A stretch of DNA of 64,000 bases from Kitasatospora viridis (GTDB lineage Bacteria; Actinomycetota; Actinomycetes; Streptomycetales; Streptomycetaceae), in assembly GCF_007829815.1 (NCBI RefSeq), contig NZ_VIWT01000002.1:124001-188000 (forward strand). Direction: 5' to 3'. The notes under the pieces were generated by a model. It worked only from the letters and a program-made list of their open reading frames with translations, had not been told where the DNA came from and searched no databases. Both the position numbers and the translations under genes were made by a program. Below, in pieces: positions 32,562-40,831 of this stretch (the first letter of the stretch is position 1; each line of letters begins with the position of its first letter).

Positions 32562-33704
32562 ATGCCCCGTGCCGTCCGTCTCGCCGTGTCCGTCGTCGTC
32601 GCCGTCACCGCCGTCACCGCGACCCTCGCGAGCTCCCCGTCCGTCGCCGCAGAGGCCCCACGGGAGGGCGGGCACGACGCCGTGTTCGTCCAGACCGACA
32701 ACCCCGCCGGCAACCAGGTCGTCGCCTACCACCGCGGCGAGGACGGGCAGCTGACCCAGCGGGAGGTGTACGACACCGGCGGCCAGGGCGGGAAGCTCGA
32801 CGGCTCGATGGTCGACCACCTGGCCTCGCAGGGCTCGCTGACCTACGACCCGGAGCACGCCCTGCTGTACGCCGCGAACGCCGGCAGCAACACGGTCACC
32901 GTGTTCGCGGTGGACGGCGACCGCCTGACCCGCCGTCAGGTCGTCGACTCCGGCGGCTGCTTCCCGGTGAGCGTGGCCGTGCGCGGCGACAGCGTCTTCG
33001 TCCTGAACGCCCTCGACGGCGGCTCCGTCCAGGGCTTCACCGTCCACGACGGCCGCCTGGACGCCCGCCCCGACCGGCACCGCGACCTCGGCCTGGACCC
33101 GAACGCCACGCCCCAGTTCACCAACACCCCCGGCCAGGTCGGCTTCACCGGCGACGGCCGCCAGCTGGTGGTGACCACCAAGGCCAACGGCAACAACCTC
33201 GACGTCTTCGACCTCGCCCCCGACGGCACCCCCGCCGCCACGCCCACGGTCACCAACCTGCCCGGCGCCGTCCCGTTCGCCTTCGTCCCCAACGGCCCGC
33301 GCGGCCTCTTCCTCACCGAGGCCGGCCCGAACGCCCTCGCCACCCTCCACGTCCACCACGACGGCACCGCCACCCAGCAGGCCCTCGCCGCCACCAACCA
33401 GAGCGCCACCTGCTGGGTCACCCGGATCGGCGACCTCCTCTACGTCTCCAACGCCGGCAGCTCCACCGTCACCACCATCCGCGCCACCGACGACGGCCAC
33501 ACCCTCACCCCCCTCGGCAACACGCCCACCGACCCCGGAACGGTCGACACCGCCGCCACCCACGACGGCCACTACCTGTACGTGCAGACGGGCGGGAACG
33601 GCATCGTGGACGAGTTCGCGGTGCAGGGCGATGGCTCGCTGACCGCGCTGGGCTCGGTGACGGTCCCCGACGCGGCCGGGGGCGAGGGCATCGTCGCGTT
33701 CTGA
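32562..33704 (+). CDS. Secreted lactonase-family (seven-bladed propeller) protein, intact copy
   Basis: A 380-residue exported protein. The signal peptide ends near residue 29 (SPSVAAEAP). The rest has repeated propeller strands: SQGSLTYDPEHALLYAANAGSNTVTVFAVDGDRL, DGRQLVVTTKANGNNLDVFDLAPDG, DLLYVSNAGSSTVTTIR, and closing DGHYLYVQTGGNGIVDEFAVQGDGSLTALG. This is the 6-phosphogluconolactonase-like fold, but exported members are rarely true lactonases. AGGAG precedes ATG 32562 by 10 bases. The 3' third is duplicated as a decayed fragment at 35350-35695, next to a second CRISPR unit. Confidence 0.85.
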   Translation: MPRAVRLAVSVVVAVTAVTATLASSPSVAAEAPREGGHDAVFVQTDNPAGNQVVAYHRGEDGQLTQREVYDTGGQGGKLDGSMVDHLASQGSLTYDPEHALLYAANAGSNTVTVFAVDGDRLTRRQVVDSGGCFPVSVAVRGDSVFVLNALDGGSVQGFTVHDGRLDARPDRHRDLGLDPNATPQFTNTPGQVGFTGDGRQLVVTTKANGNNLDVFDLAPDGTPAATPTVTNLPGAVPFAFVPNGPRGLFLTEAGPNALATLHVHHDGTATQQALAATNQSATCWVTRIGDLLYVSNAGSSTVTTIRATDDGHTLTPLGNTPTDPGTVDTAATHDGHYLYVQTGGNGIVDEFAVQGDGSLTALGSVTVPDAAGGEGIVAF

Positions 33705-33777
33705 GGCTGGGGTGGAGTCCCCGGGCCGGCTGGGTGGCGGGCCGGGGACTGTTGCCCGGGTTTGGGTTCGGCGCCGG

Positions 33778-34207
33778 CTACAGGGCGATCGGCCGGTAGC
33801 GGAGGGCTTCTTCGACGAGCTGCTCGGCTGAGGCGTCCCGAAGTGCGGTTGGGGGATGGAAGATCAGGTCGCTGACCCTCGGATGCGGCACATTGGCAGC
33901 GAGCAGCCGCAGGTAGTAGTCGTTCTCCGGGTCTCCGGCGAGGAGCCTCCGGACGATTTCGACGAGCTCGCCGACGGTGACGCCCGAGATCCCGGGGGGC
34001 GAGCCCGTCGGGCGGCTTGCAATGCGAACTCGGCAAGGTCACGGCCACCTACGTACTCGATGACGTCCTCGACCGCTTCATCCGCGTTTTCGGATCCGGA
34101 GAACACCAGGTCGGCGATCTGTACGGTCTCACCGCAGAGGTTGTCCAGGCGCTGCTGGCTCACCGACGGGGCAGCAGTTCCGCTCTCAGGCCCACGACTC
34201 GAACCAT
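33778..34207 (-). pseudogene. Frameshifted copy of the small unknown gene found intact at 35812-36267
   Basis: The segment aligns along its length to the intact gene at 35812-36267 (shared SVSQQRLD, DLAEFALQAAR, LANVPHPRVSDLIFHPPTALRDASAEQ and YRPIAL-stop). It is broken three ways: one C is missing in the run after AELLP (frameshift and early stop), about 13 codons are missing in the middle, and two extra bases in C6GGG (C5GG in the intact copy) shift the frame again. It lies directly between the intact lactonase gene and CRISPR array 1. Confidence 0.85.
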
Positions 34208-34245
34208 GCCGTCGGTTTCCGGCGTCGCGGAGGCTGCCGCCGGAG

Positions 34246-35068
34246 GGACCAACCCCGTGGGTGCGGCGAGCAGCGAATTGAGGTCGATCGTCCAGACCCG
34301 GGACCAGGGATCAACCCCGCGGGTGCGGGGAGTAGATCGAGGTGCCCAAGGGCAACGGAAAGACCCCGGGACCAACCCCGCGAGGGCGGGGGCAGCCGCC
34401 ACCAAGGACCAGGAGCGCGACTGCGAGGGGATCAACCCCGCACAGGTGCGGGGAGCAGACCCGCGTCCGGTACAGGTCCGACTGCTGGTCGGGATCAACC
34501 CCGCTGGTGCGGGGAGCAGGGCAAGCCTTTGGGCAAGCTGGCGTGAGGAGGGGGATCAACCCCGCGGGTGCGGGGAGCAGCTCACGACCCACCGCCCCGG
34601 CCGCGCCGCGGTGGGATCAACCCCGCGGGTGCGGGGAGCAGAGGATGCTGAGGTAGACGATCCCGACCAGGAACGGACCAACCCCGCGGGTGCGGGGAGC
34701 AGCCGCCTGCTGCCGCCAGGGGGTTGCCGGCCGGGGGACCAACCCCGCGGGTGCGGGGAGCAGTCGGGTGCCGAACCGCCTGGAAAACCACGGGAGGGAC
34801 CAACCCCGCGGGTGCGGGGAGCAGAGCACGTGCCGCGCCTCGTCACTCACGGAGATGGGACCAACCCCGCGGGTGCGGGGAGCAGAATTCCGGCCTCACA
34901 TGCCTCCAGGTCAGCGAGGGACCAACCCCGCGGGTGCGGGGAGCAGGTCACCCCGAAGCAGGACGCCTGGGACAAGCAGGGACCAACCCCGCGGGTGCGG
35001 GGAGCAGGTTGTGAACGTCGGATTGCTGTTCATCGGGTCGGGACCAACCCCGCGGGTGCGGGGAGCAG
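34246..35068 (-). CRISPR. CRISPR array 1, type I-E repeat, 14 repeats / 13 spacers
   Basis: Fourteen repeats of 28-29 bases spaced 61 bases apart. On the plus strand the unit reads GGACCAACCCCGCGGG then TGCGGGGAGCAG, usually preceded by G; its complement begins CTGCTCCCCGC and has the CCCCGC/GCGGGG stem of type I-E repeats. The ten repeats nearest 35068 are regular. The four at the 34246 end are degenerate (base changes, a 27- and a 30-base unit), marking the old, leader-distal end. The seven leader-proximal units carry GGACC, while three of the next ones carry GGATC. A conserved leader follows at 35069. No cas genes nearby. Confidence 0.97.
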
Positions 35069-35335
35069 AGTTGTTGACCTGGTGGTCTGTCAGGTGAACG
35101 GCGCTCTGGGGAGTACTTCCATTGATTTGGTCATCTCTGTCGAAACCACGTCATATCCTCCCAAGCCACGCTGCCTGGATGCAATGGTGCAAGCCCTTGC
35201 AAGGTGGTTCGGTCGGCGGGGCGGCGGATCAAGGTTATGCCGTCGTGGTTGACACGGGGTCACTTGTGCCGACTTGAGGCGTAGTTAGTTCCGGCGGCTC
35301 CACGCAGTCGGATTCCTGGTTGACGAGTATTTCTC
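35069..35335 (-). promoter_or_regulatory. CRISPR leader 1
   Basis: The about 265 bases after the last repeat closely match the sequences after arrays 2 and 3, beginning AGTTGYTGACCTGGTGGT. A core conserved in all three, GGAGRATATGACGTG on the minus strand (near 35145-35160), is the best candidate promoter element. Conservation and polarity identify it as the leader, so crRNA is made from the minus strand. Confidence 0.85.
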
Positions 35336-35349
35336 CAAGGAGAGTCCCA

Positions 35350-35695
35350 CCACGGCAGCGCCAGTCAGCAGCCACTTGCCGCTACCGGCCAGAGCGCCTC
35401 CTGCCGGGTCACCCGGGTCTGCGACCTGCTCTACGTCCCTCACGCCGGCAACTCCACCCTCACCACCATCCGCGCCACCGACGATGGCCACACTCTGACC
35501 CCGTCGACACCATGCCCACTGACCCCGGCACCGTCGACACCGCTGCCACGTCACGACGGGCACTATCGGCACGTGCGGACGCGCGTCAACGGCGTCGTCG
35601 ACGAGTTCGCCGTGCGCTGGAATGGTTCGCCGACCGCCCTGGGGTAGGCGACCGTGCCTGACGTCGCCGGCGGCGAGGGCATCGTCGGGTTCTGA
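35350..35695 (+). pseudogene. Decayed 3' fragment of the lactonase gene
   Basis: Bases 35350-35695 align with the last about 330 bases of the lactonase gene at 33375-33704 (VTRIGDLLYVSNAGSSTVTTIRATDDG region through GGEGIVAF-stop) but have several indels and in-frame stops. The first two thirds of the gene are missing; CRISPR leader 1 abuts it. It is followed, as in the intact copy, by the small unknown gene. Confidence 0.85.
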
Positions 35696-35811
35696 GCTGA
35701 GGCGGTACCACGTTGGTGTCGCGGAGGTTCCCGGGCCGGCCAGCCCGGGAACTCGGTCCGCCGGAACTGCCACCCGGGTGGGGGGCTTACCCGGTCGAGG
35801 CCCTGCGCCGG

Positions 35812-36267
35812 TTACAGGGCGATCGGCCGGTATCCGAGGGCCTCTTCGACGATCTGCTCGGCCGAGGCGTCCCGAAGTGCGGTTGGGGGATGGAAGATCA
35901 GGTCGCTGACCCTCGGATGCGGCACATTGGCAGTGAGCAGCCGCAGGTAGTAGTCGCCCTCCGGGTCTCCGGCTAGGACCCTCCGGACGATTTCGACGAG
36001 CTCGTCGACGGTGACATCCGCGATCCGGGGGCGCGCCGGTCGTGCAGCCTGCAACGCGAACTCGGCAAGGTCCTGATTGCCGTGGTACTCGGCGAAGTCG
36101 AGGGCGCTGTAGTCGTGGCCCGTCGTCGCGTTGAAGTCCTTGATCGCCTCAGTTGCGTTCGCGGATCCGGAGAGCACCAGGTTGCCGATCCGTACGATCT
36201 CAGCGCGGAGCTCGTCCAGGCGCTGCTGGCTCACCGACGGGGGCAGCAGTTCCGCTCTCAGGTCCAC
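35812..36267 (-). CDS. Small protein of unknown function beside the CRISPR arrays (intact copy)
   Basis: A 151-residue acidic, soluble protein, taken from GTG 36267 (VDLRAELLPPSVSQQRLDELRAEIVRIGNLVLSG). It appears helical in the first half, has an aromatic middle (FNATTGHDYSALDFAEYHGNQDLAEF), and ends in VDELVEIVRRVLAGDPEGDYYLRLL...EEALGYRPIAL. I do not recognise the family. No membrane segment or signal. A broken second copy lies at 33778-34207; both sit immediately on the leader-distal side of CRISPR material. Only this copy still reads through. Confidence 0.65.
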   Translation of the reverse strand: MDLRAELLPPSVSQQRLDELRAEIVRIGNLVLSGSANATEAIKDFNATTGHDYSALDFAEYHGNQDLAEFALQAARPARPRIADVTVDELVEIVRRVLAGDPEGDYYLRLLTANVPHPRVSDLIFHPPTALRDASAEQIVEEALGYRPIAL

Positions 36268-36371
36268 GGCTCGAATTATGCCGCCGGCCTCTGACGCACC
36301 GGTATGGCCTGCCAAGCGCTGCTGGCTCTCGCTGCCACGGCGTGCAGGACACGGGACGGGAGCAGGACGCC

Positions 36372-36488
36372 ATCCGCCAGGGCGTGGTTCAGCAACGGCC
36401 GCTGATAGCGGAGGACCCCGCCGCCGCCAACTGTCGGCGCGGTTCCCGCGCCCGCCATTACACAATCCGCGCGGACTTCGGCGGCCAG
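36372..36488. repeat. CRISPR trailer-side repeat, copy 1
   Basis: About 115 bases (from GGCGTGGTTCAGCAACGGCC through GGCGCGGTTCCCGCGCC to GCGCGGACT-CGGCGGCC) are repeated at about 40055-40171. In both places they end exactly where a CRISPR repeat begins, on the leader-distal side. Confidence 0.75.
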
Positions 36489-36560
36489 GGACCAACCCCG
36501 CAGGTGCGGGGAGCAGTGCTCGATCTCGTCCAGCCGCTCCGGTGTGGCGGGATCAACCCC
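36489..36560 (-). CRISPR. CRISPR remnant: one repeat, one spacer and a truncated repeat
   Basis: A full repeat (36489-36516, one C-to-A change) is followed by a 33-base spacer and then the first 11 bases of a second repeat (GGATCAACCCC, 36550-36560) on the exact 61-base register, after which the sequence departs. No leader follows. It looks like the cut-off trailer end of a longer array, perhaps the one continuing at 38229. Confidence 0.85.
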
Positions 36561-36595
36561 TGAGGCCTCGCCATCGGAAGGCGCTGCCTAACGAA

Positions 36596-36632
36596 CCGGT
36601 GTCCGGCGCGTCTACCGCGCGCCGGACACCGG
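36596..36632. terminator. 15-bp perfect hairpin
   Basis: CCGGTGTCCGGCGCG (36596-36610) pairs with CGCGCCGGACACCGG (36618-36632) across a 7-base loop. It lies just after the broken CRISPR remnant and before the truncated TPR gene; it may have arrived with inserted DNA. Confidence 0.7.
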
Positions 36633-36761
36633 TCGAGCCTTCCCTGAATCGAACACCTATCGGGTGCGCTCCATGATGAACCCACGGCCGGCGACGGTCT
36701 CGCCATCCGGGCTCATGCTCAACGTCGGCGCGTCCGGATCCTCATACTGCCGCCGCCATGC

Positions 36762-37472
36762 GGTGACCAGGGCGCCCTGACGCTGCTCCGGCTCGGCGAC
36801 CCCGGAGCCCGGGACTGGTGGCGCACGGGCCGGGCCGCCGCGGCTCAGGCCGAGGACCGGCCTGTCCTCGCCTGGATCTATGCTCAGGAGTCCTACCAGC
36901 TGTACTACGGCGGCGACTTTGCGGGTGCACTCGAACTCGCAGTACGGGCCCAGCAACTGGCTGGTGGCCTGCCGTGCGTCGCTGACGCCCTCGCCGCCCC
37001 GTTGGAGGCCCGGGTGTATGCCCGAGCCGGCCGCCGAGACGAGACAGCCGATGCACTGCTCCGCGCCGAAGAAGCCCTCGGCCGGCTGGCCCCGGAGGAC
37101 CAGCAGCAGTCCGCGCTCGGCTACGACGCCGCCCAGCTTGCGTTCCATAGCGGGAGTGCCTGGACACTGCTCCACGACACCGGCCGGGCCTGGGAGCAAC
37201 ACCAGCGTGCCCTGGAGCTGTACCCGGTCGAGCAGCGCCTGGACCGCGCCCTGGTCCACCTCGACCGAGCCGAGTGCCTGACCTACGACGGTCGTCTGTC
37301 CGACGGCGCGGGCCTGGCCGTCGAGACGATCGAGGCCGTGCCGATCGAGCACCGATCCGCCCTGCTGCTCTACCGCGCCCGCGATCTTGCGGATAGCGTG
37401 CCGAGGACCGACCGACGCTTGCCGGAGGTGCGGGTGCTGCATGACCTGCTGGCGCTACCCTCCGCTGACTGA
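36762..37472 (+). pseudogene. 5'-truncated TPR-type regulator (XRE family in streptomycetes)
   Basis: The frame is open and protein-like from about 36762 (GDQGALTLLRLGDPGARDWWRTGRAAAQAEDRPVLAWIYAQES...) to the TGA at 37470, about 235 residues. It has the repeated helical hairpins and QSALGYDAAQLAFHSGSAWTLL, RALELYP and LDRAECL phrases of the C-terminal TPR region of streptomycete XRE regulators. The DNA-binding N-terminus and start are absent; the sequence before 36762 is unrelated, so it is a fragment. A downstream ATG at 37002 could still give a 156-residue piece. Confidence 0.65.
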
Positions 37473-37483
37473 GAGGCAGCCCG

Positions 37484-37933
37484 ATGGGACTCGACATCGT
37501 GTACGCAACCAGCGCTGACGCCGAAGTGATCGCAATGATCCTCGGCGAGGTGGAGGAGTACTACGGCGGGGAGAACGTCGCGCCGCCTGTCGCCGACGTC
37601 GACCGCGCGCTGTTCGGCGACTGGCCGGCGGCGCGGGTCCTGCTGGCCCGTGACGGCGACCAGGTCGTCGGGCTTGCTGCTGTCAGCCGACTGTGGCCGG
37701 CGGCCGGGGCGGATATCAGCCTCTATCTGAAGGAGCTGTACGTCCGGCAGAACGCGCGGCGGCGCGGCGTTGCCCGAGCCCTGATGTCCGCCGTACATGA
37801 CGAAGCGCGTGCGGTCGGCGCCGCAAGGGTCGAGTGGACGGCCGACCGGGACAACCCGCCCGCGCTGGAGCTGTACGAGGCGCTCGGCGTGGAGCCGCAC
37901 CAGGGGAAGGTCTTCTACCGGTCGGTCCTCTGA
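37484..37933 (+). CDS. GNAT-family N-acetyltransferase
   Basis: A 149-residue GNAT protein. The acetyl-CoA loop is LYVRQNARRRGVARALMSAVHDEA (the R/Q-x-x-G-x-A pattern), preceded by the beta-strand GADISLYLKELYV and followed by ARVEWTADRDNPPALELYEALGVEP. Substrate unknown: it could acetylate an antibiotic, polyamine or protein terminus. It begins 11 bases after the truncated TPR gene and ends just before a terminator, so both probably came as one unit. Confidence 0.9.
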   Translation: MGLDIVYATSADAEVIAMILGEVEEYYGGENVAPPVADVDRALFGDWPAARVLLARDGDQVVGLAAVSRLWPAAGADISLYLKELYVRQNARRRGVARALMSAVHDEARAVGAARVEWTADRDNPPALELYEALGVEPHQGKVFYRSVL

Positions 37934-37941
37934 CCCCGAAG

Positions 37942-37967
37942 CCCCGCCCACTTGTGACTGGGCGGGG
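37942..37967 (+). terminator. Terminator after the GNAT gene
   Basis: CCCCGCCCA (37942-37950) pairs with TGGGCGGGG (37959-37967) over an 8-base loop, 8 bases after the GNAT stop codon. Confidence 0.75.
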
Positions 37968-38228
37968 TAGTTGTCACCAGGCGGGCTCTGCGGCCTGCGG
38001 CACCGCAGCGGTCTCGGCGGGCCAGGGGGCAGTGGCGGGCCCTCGGCCTACGGCCGCCCCGGCTCTGGTCGGAGGGCACCTGCGCCTCCAACTCCTCCCG
38101 GACTTGGGCACGAACGCCAAGCGCATGGGGTGGTACTTCGAGTCGACCTTCCCGCCCCGAACACGGCATGGGCTGCTTGCCGGAGCCGGGCGGCGCCGCC
38201 ATGTCGGGCGCCTTGTTGGGGGTGGTCG

Positions 38229-38684
38229 GGATCAACCCCGCGGGTGCGGGGAGCAGGCGATCACCTTGCGGTTGGCGTACAGGGCGCCGGGATCAACCCC
38301 GCTGATACAGGGAGCAGTTGCCCGTGCGGTACGGGATGCGGGCGCCCTTGGGACCAACCCCGCGGGTGCGGGGAGCAGTGGACCGGCCGGGCGGTGCCGT
38401 GACGGTGGCCCGGGATCAACCCCGCGGGTGCGGGGAGTAGACGGCCGCCGAGGAGGTCGCCGCCCGCGAGCGGGGATCAACTCCGCGGGTGCGGGGAGCA
38501 GCGGCGGGACAGCTCCTCGGGGGTGCCGATCTCGGGATCAACTCCGCGGGTGCGGGGAGCAGACCCCGAGCACGATGATCACGATCCCGGTCTCGGGATC
38601 AACTCCGCGGGTGCGGGGAGCAGCGGTCGTAGCGCTTGTAGCGGCCGAAGGGCACGGGATCAACTCCGCGGGTGCGGGGAGCAG
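38229..38684 (-). CRISPR. CRISPR array 2, type I-E repeat, 8 repeats / 7 spacers
   Basis: Eight repeats of 28-29 bases at 61-base spacing (one interval is 62). The four repeats nearest the leader (38474-38684) share a private variant, GGATCAACTCCGCGGG, while the older ones read ACCCC; repeat 2 at 38290 is badly eroded (CTGATACAGG). A conserved leader follows at 38685. The old end is at 38229, preceded by about 260 bases with no gene. Confidence 0.97.
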
Positions 38685-39115
38685 AGTTGCTGACCTGGTG
38701 GTTTGTCAGGCGAGCGGCGCTCTGGAGGGTACTGTCATTGATTTGGTCACCTCTGTCGAAATCACGTCATATCCTCCCAAATCACGCTGCCTGGACGCGA
38801 TGGTTCAAGCCCTCGCAGAGTGGTTCGGTCGGCGGGGTGGTGGATCAAGGTTAGACCCTCCATGGTTGACGCGGGGCCACTTGTGTTGGCATGAGGCGTA
38901 GTTATTGCTGGCGGCTCCGCGCCGTCGGGCTTCCTGCTTGGCGAGGTTGTCTGCGAGGGGAGCCGACGGATACTCGCGGCCGCGATTGAAGCAAAAGTCA
39001 ACCAGTGTGTGACTGAGTGGGCTTCCGAGGTCGGCGGATGCGGCCGGCGCCGGGCGGTCCGCGGTGGCCGCCATCGGCCCTCGGGCGAGGTGCGTGCTCT
39101 TTTGGCGAATGGCTG
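38685..39115 (-). promoter_or_regulatory. CRISPR leader 2 and upstream conserved region
   Basis: Matches leader 3 (49323 onward) for about 400 bases and leader 1 for about 265. The first 100 bases are the most conserved and include the ATATGACGTG element on the minus strand. Further blocks (GGCCACTTGTG-TGGCATGAGGCGTAGTTATT, GGCCGCCATCGGCC) are also shared, so the whole cassette was copied with the array. Confidence 0.85.
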
Positions 39116-39390
39116 CCGCATCGATGACCGGGCTGGCGACCGCAGGCGGCTTTCGTCGAAGCTCCTCGCTCCGTGGCGCCCGAAGGTGCCGCCGCTGCTC
39201 CGTCTGTACGGACCGTCGTTCGTGATGTCGGCCCGCTTCGGGCTCGGCGAGTCCGCCGGTCCGTGCTGGTGCGCTCAGGGGCTAATCCCGTCGGACCGCC
39301 AGACGATGCCCGACGTGTGCCCCGGTGAGCGAGACCGTGATCTCATGCGCAAGGATCATGCTCCCTGCCCACCACGTTCGAGGAAGCCTC

Positions 39391-39957
39391 GTGATCGTCC
39401 GTCTGAAGCCACTGAGTCCCGATCTGATCAAGCACATGGTCGCCCTGGCAGGCACCGAATGGGACCAAGCCGGTGTAGGGGTGTTTCTTCAGGAACGTGG
39501 ATGGGAGGAGTCTGCCTGGCAGGGCGTCGACACGGACTCCGGCCACCAACTCGTGGCGGCGGACCCTGACTGGACGCACGGCCGCCAGTCCCGTTTCTTT
39601 CTGCCCTTCTGTGTTGTCGATGCCAGCGAGTACGCGGACCTGGGACCGCTTGGCGACGAGTGCGAGCTGGAGGACTGGGAAGTCGTGGAGGACGACTTCG
39701 ATGACGTCTGGCATCAGGCATGCGCAATGGTGACTGACGAGCTCGGAGTTGCCGACGCCACCGTCTCGGCCGAAGGGTGTCCCTGGCGGATGGCTGCCTG
39801 GCAGGTCGGGACCGCTGCCCTGGTCGTGGGTCAGAGCGAGGAGTTCACCTCTTATGGCGAACTGGACATGGTCGCAGTCTGGCTCGTTACTCACCCGACC
39901 GACTCCGACTGGCCGGACGCGTCCACCTTCTACGGCTGGCTGCTGGGCGAGGGCTGA
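39391..39957 (+). CDS. Protein of unknown function between CRISPR arrays
   Basis: A 188-residue soluble acidic protein. I start at GTG 39391, which has GAGGAAG a few bases upstream; a longer frame from 39325 lacks a ribosome site. It has conserved-looking aromatic and acidic segments (LIKHMVALAGTEWDQAGVGVFLQERGWEESAW; DECELEDWEVVEDDFDDVWHQA) but no motif I recognise. It lies between the leader of array 2 and the second CRISPR remnant. Codon use is typical of the genome. Confidence 0.6.
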   Translation: MIVRLKPLSPDLIKHMVALAGTEWDQAGVGVFLQERGWEESAWQGVDTDSGHQLVAADPDWTHGRQSRFFLPFCVVDASEYADLGPLGDECELEDWEVVEDDFDDVWHQACAMVTDELGVADATVSAEGCPWRMAAWQVGTAALVVGQSEEFTSYGELDMVAVWLVTHPTDSDWPDASTFYGWLLGEG

Positions 39958-40054
39958 AGCACCTGCCGTCTGCCGTCGCTGCCGACCGGCGGAGGTTGCA
40001 AGTCGTGCTGGGCAGCGCGCGGCTGTGGAGGACAGAGGACGGAAGAGGGCTGCT

Positions 40055-40171
40055 GTCCTCCAGGGCGTGGTTCAGCAACGGCCGCCGACAACGGGGAACC
40101 CCGCCGCCCGCCGCCGTCGGCGCGGTTCCCGCGCCTGCCAGTTCACAATTCGCGCGGACTCTGGCGGCCGG
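40055..40171. repeat. CRISPR trailer-side repeat, copy 2
   Basis: Second copy of the about 115-base sequence at 36372-36488, again ending where a CRISPR repeat begins. Confidence 0.75.
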
Positions 40172-40260
40172 GGATCAACCCCGCGGGTGCGGGGAGCAGT
40201 GGATGGCGATGGCCATCTGCTGGAGTGCGTCGGGACCAACCCCGCGGGTGCGGGGAGCAG
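40172..40260 (-). CRISPR. CRISPR remnant: two repeats, one spacer, no leader
   Basis: Two well-kept repeats (40172-40199 and 40233-40260) at 61-base spacing flank one 33-base spacer. One repeat reads GGATC and the other GGACC. No leader follows at 40261, where the DNA turns into the NUDIX region. It is probably the trailer end of an array cut off by inserted genes. Confidence 0.92.
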
Positions 40261-40396
40261 TACGTCGGGACAGTCGACTCAGGGGCAGTGTGCCCCGCGG
40301 AGACGCCCGTTGGAGAGGCTCGATCGCCCCCGCCCGCCGGCCGCCACTGCCGCACGCCTGCCGCGTTCCGGAGCGGGAGGTTGGCGGCCCCGAGAC

Positions 40397-40831
40397 TCAA
40401 CCAGTGATCAGCTCGCGGACCGCTTCGCTCACCTCGGGTAGTTCGCCGGGCAGGGCCCACTGGTGGGCGTCGTGCTCGGTGAGGACGACAGGTTCGGCCT
40501 TCTCGACCGTGACAGCGAAGGTGAACTGCCTGGTGGTGCCACCGCGACTGTTCGGGTAGTCGAAGTGCCCGGCATAGCTGTGCACGCTGTCGATGGTCAG
40601 GCCGGTCTCCTCGGCGGTCTCGCGGTAGAGGGCCTCCAGGATGCTCTCGCCCTCCTCCACCTTGCCGGACGGGATCTCCCACATCCCGCCCATGAAGTCC
40701 TCGGGCCTGCGCCGCACCAGGAGGATCCGGTCGACATCGGTGACGAGGGCGGCGGCCACGAGGCCGGTGATGCCGTCCCGTTGGGCGTCGCTGACAAGGC
40801 GGGTCAGGAACTCGGCGGAGGTAACGGTCAC
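40397..40831 (-). CDS. NUDIX hydrolase
   Basis: A 144-residue protein with the Nudix box GKVEEGESILEALYRETAEETGL (GX5EX7REUXEEXGU satisfied), preceded by LLVRRRPEDFMGGMWEIPSG. Nudix enzymes cleave nucleoside diphosphate derivatives; with no extra domain the substrate cannot be told. Its start overlaps the stop of the truncated aminotransferase by 4 bases, so it was the downstream gene of an operon now missing its 5' part. Confidence 0.93.
   Translation of the reverse strand: MTVTSAEFLTRLVSDAQRDGITGLVAAALVTDVDRILLVRRRPEDFMGGMWEIPSGKVEEGESILEALYRETAEETGLTIDSVHSYAGHFDYPNSRGGTTRQFTFAVTVEKAEPVVLTEHDAHQWALPGELPEVSEAVRELITG

Noticed and set aside
34017..35252. Long open frames through CRISPR array 1 with repeated TNPAGAGSR-like peptides
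   Set aside because: The repeat unit has no stop in several frames, so open frames arise automatically. The periodic peptide is translated CRISPR repeat, not a protein.
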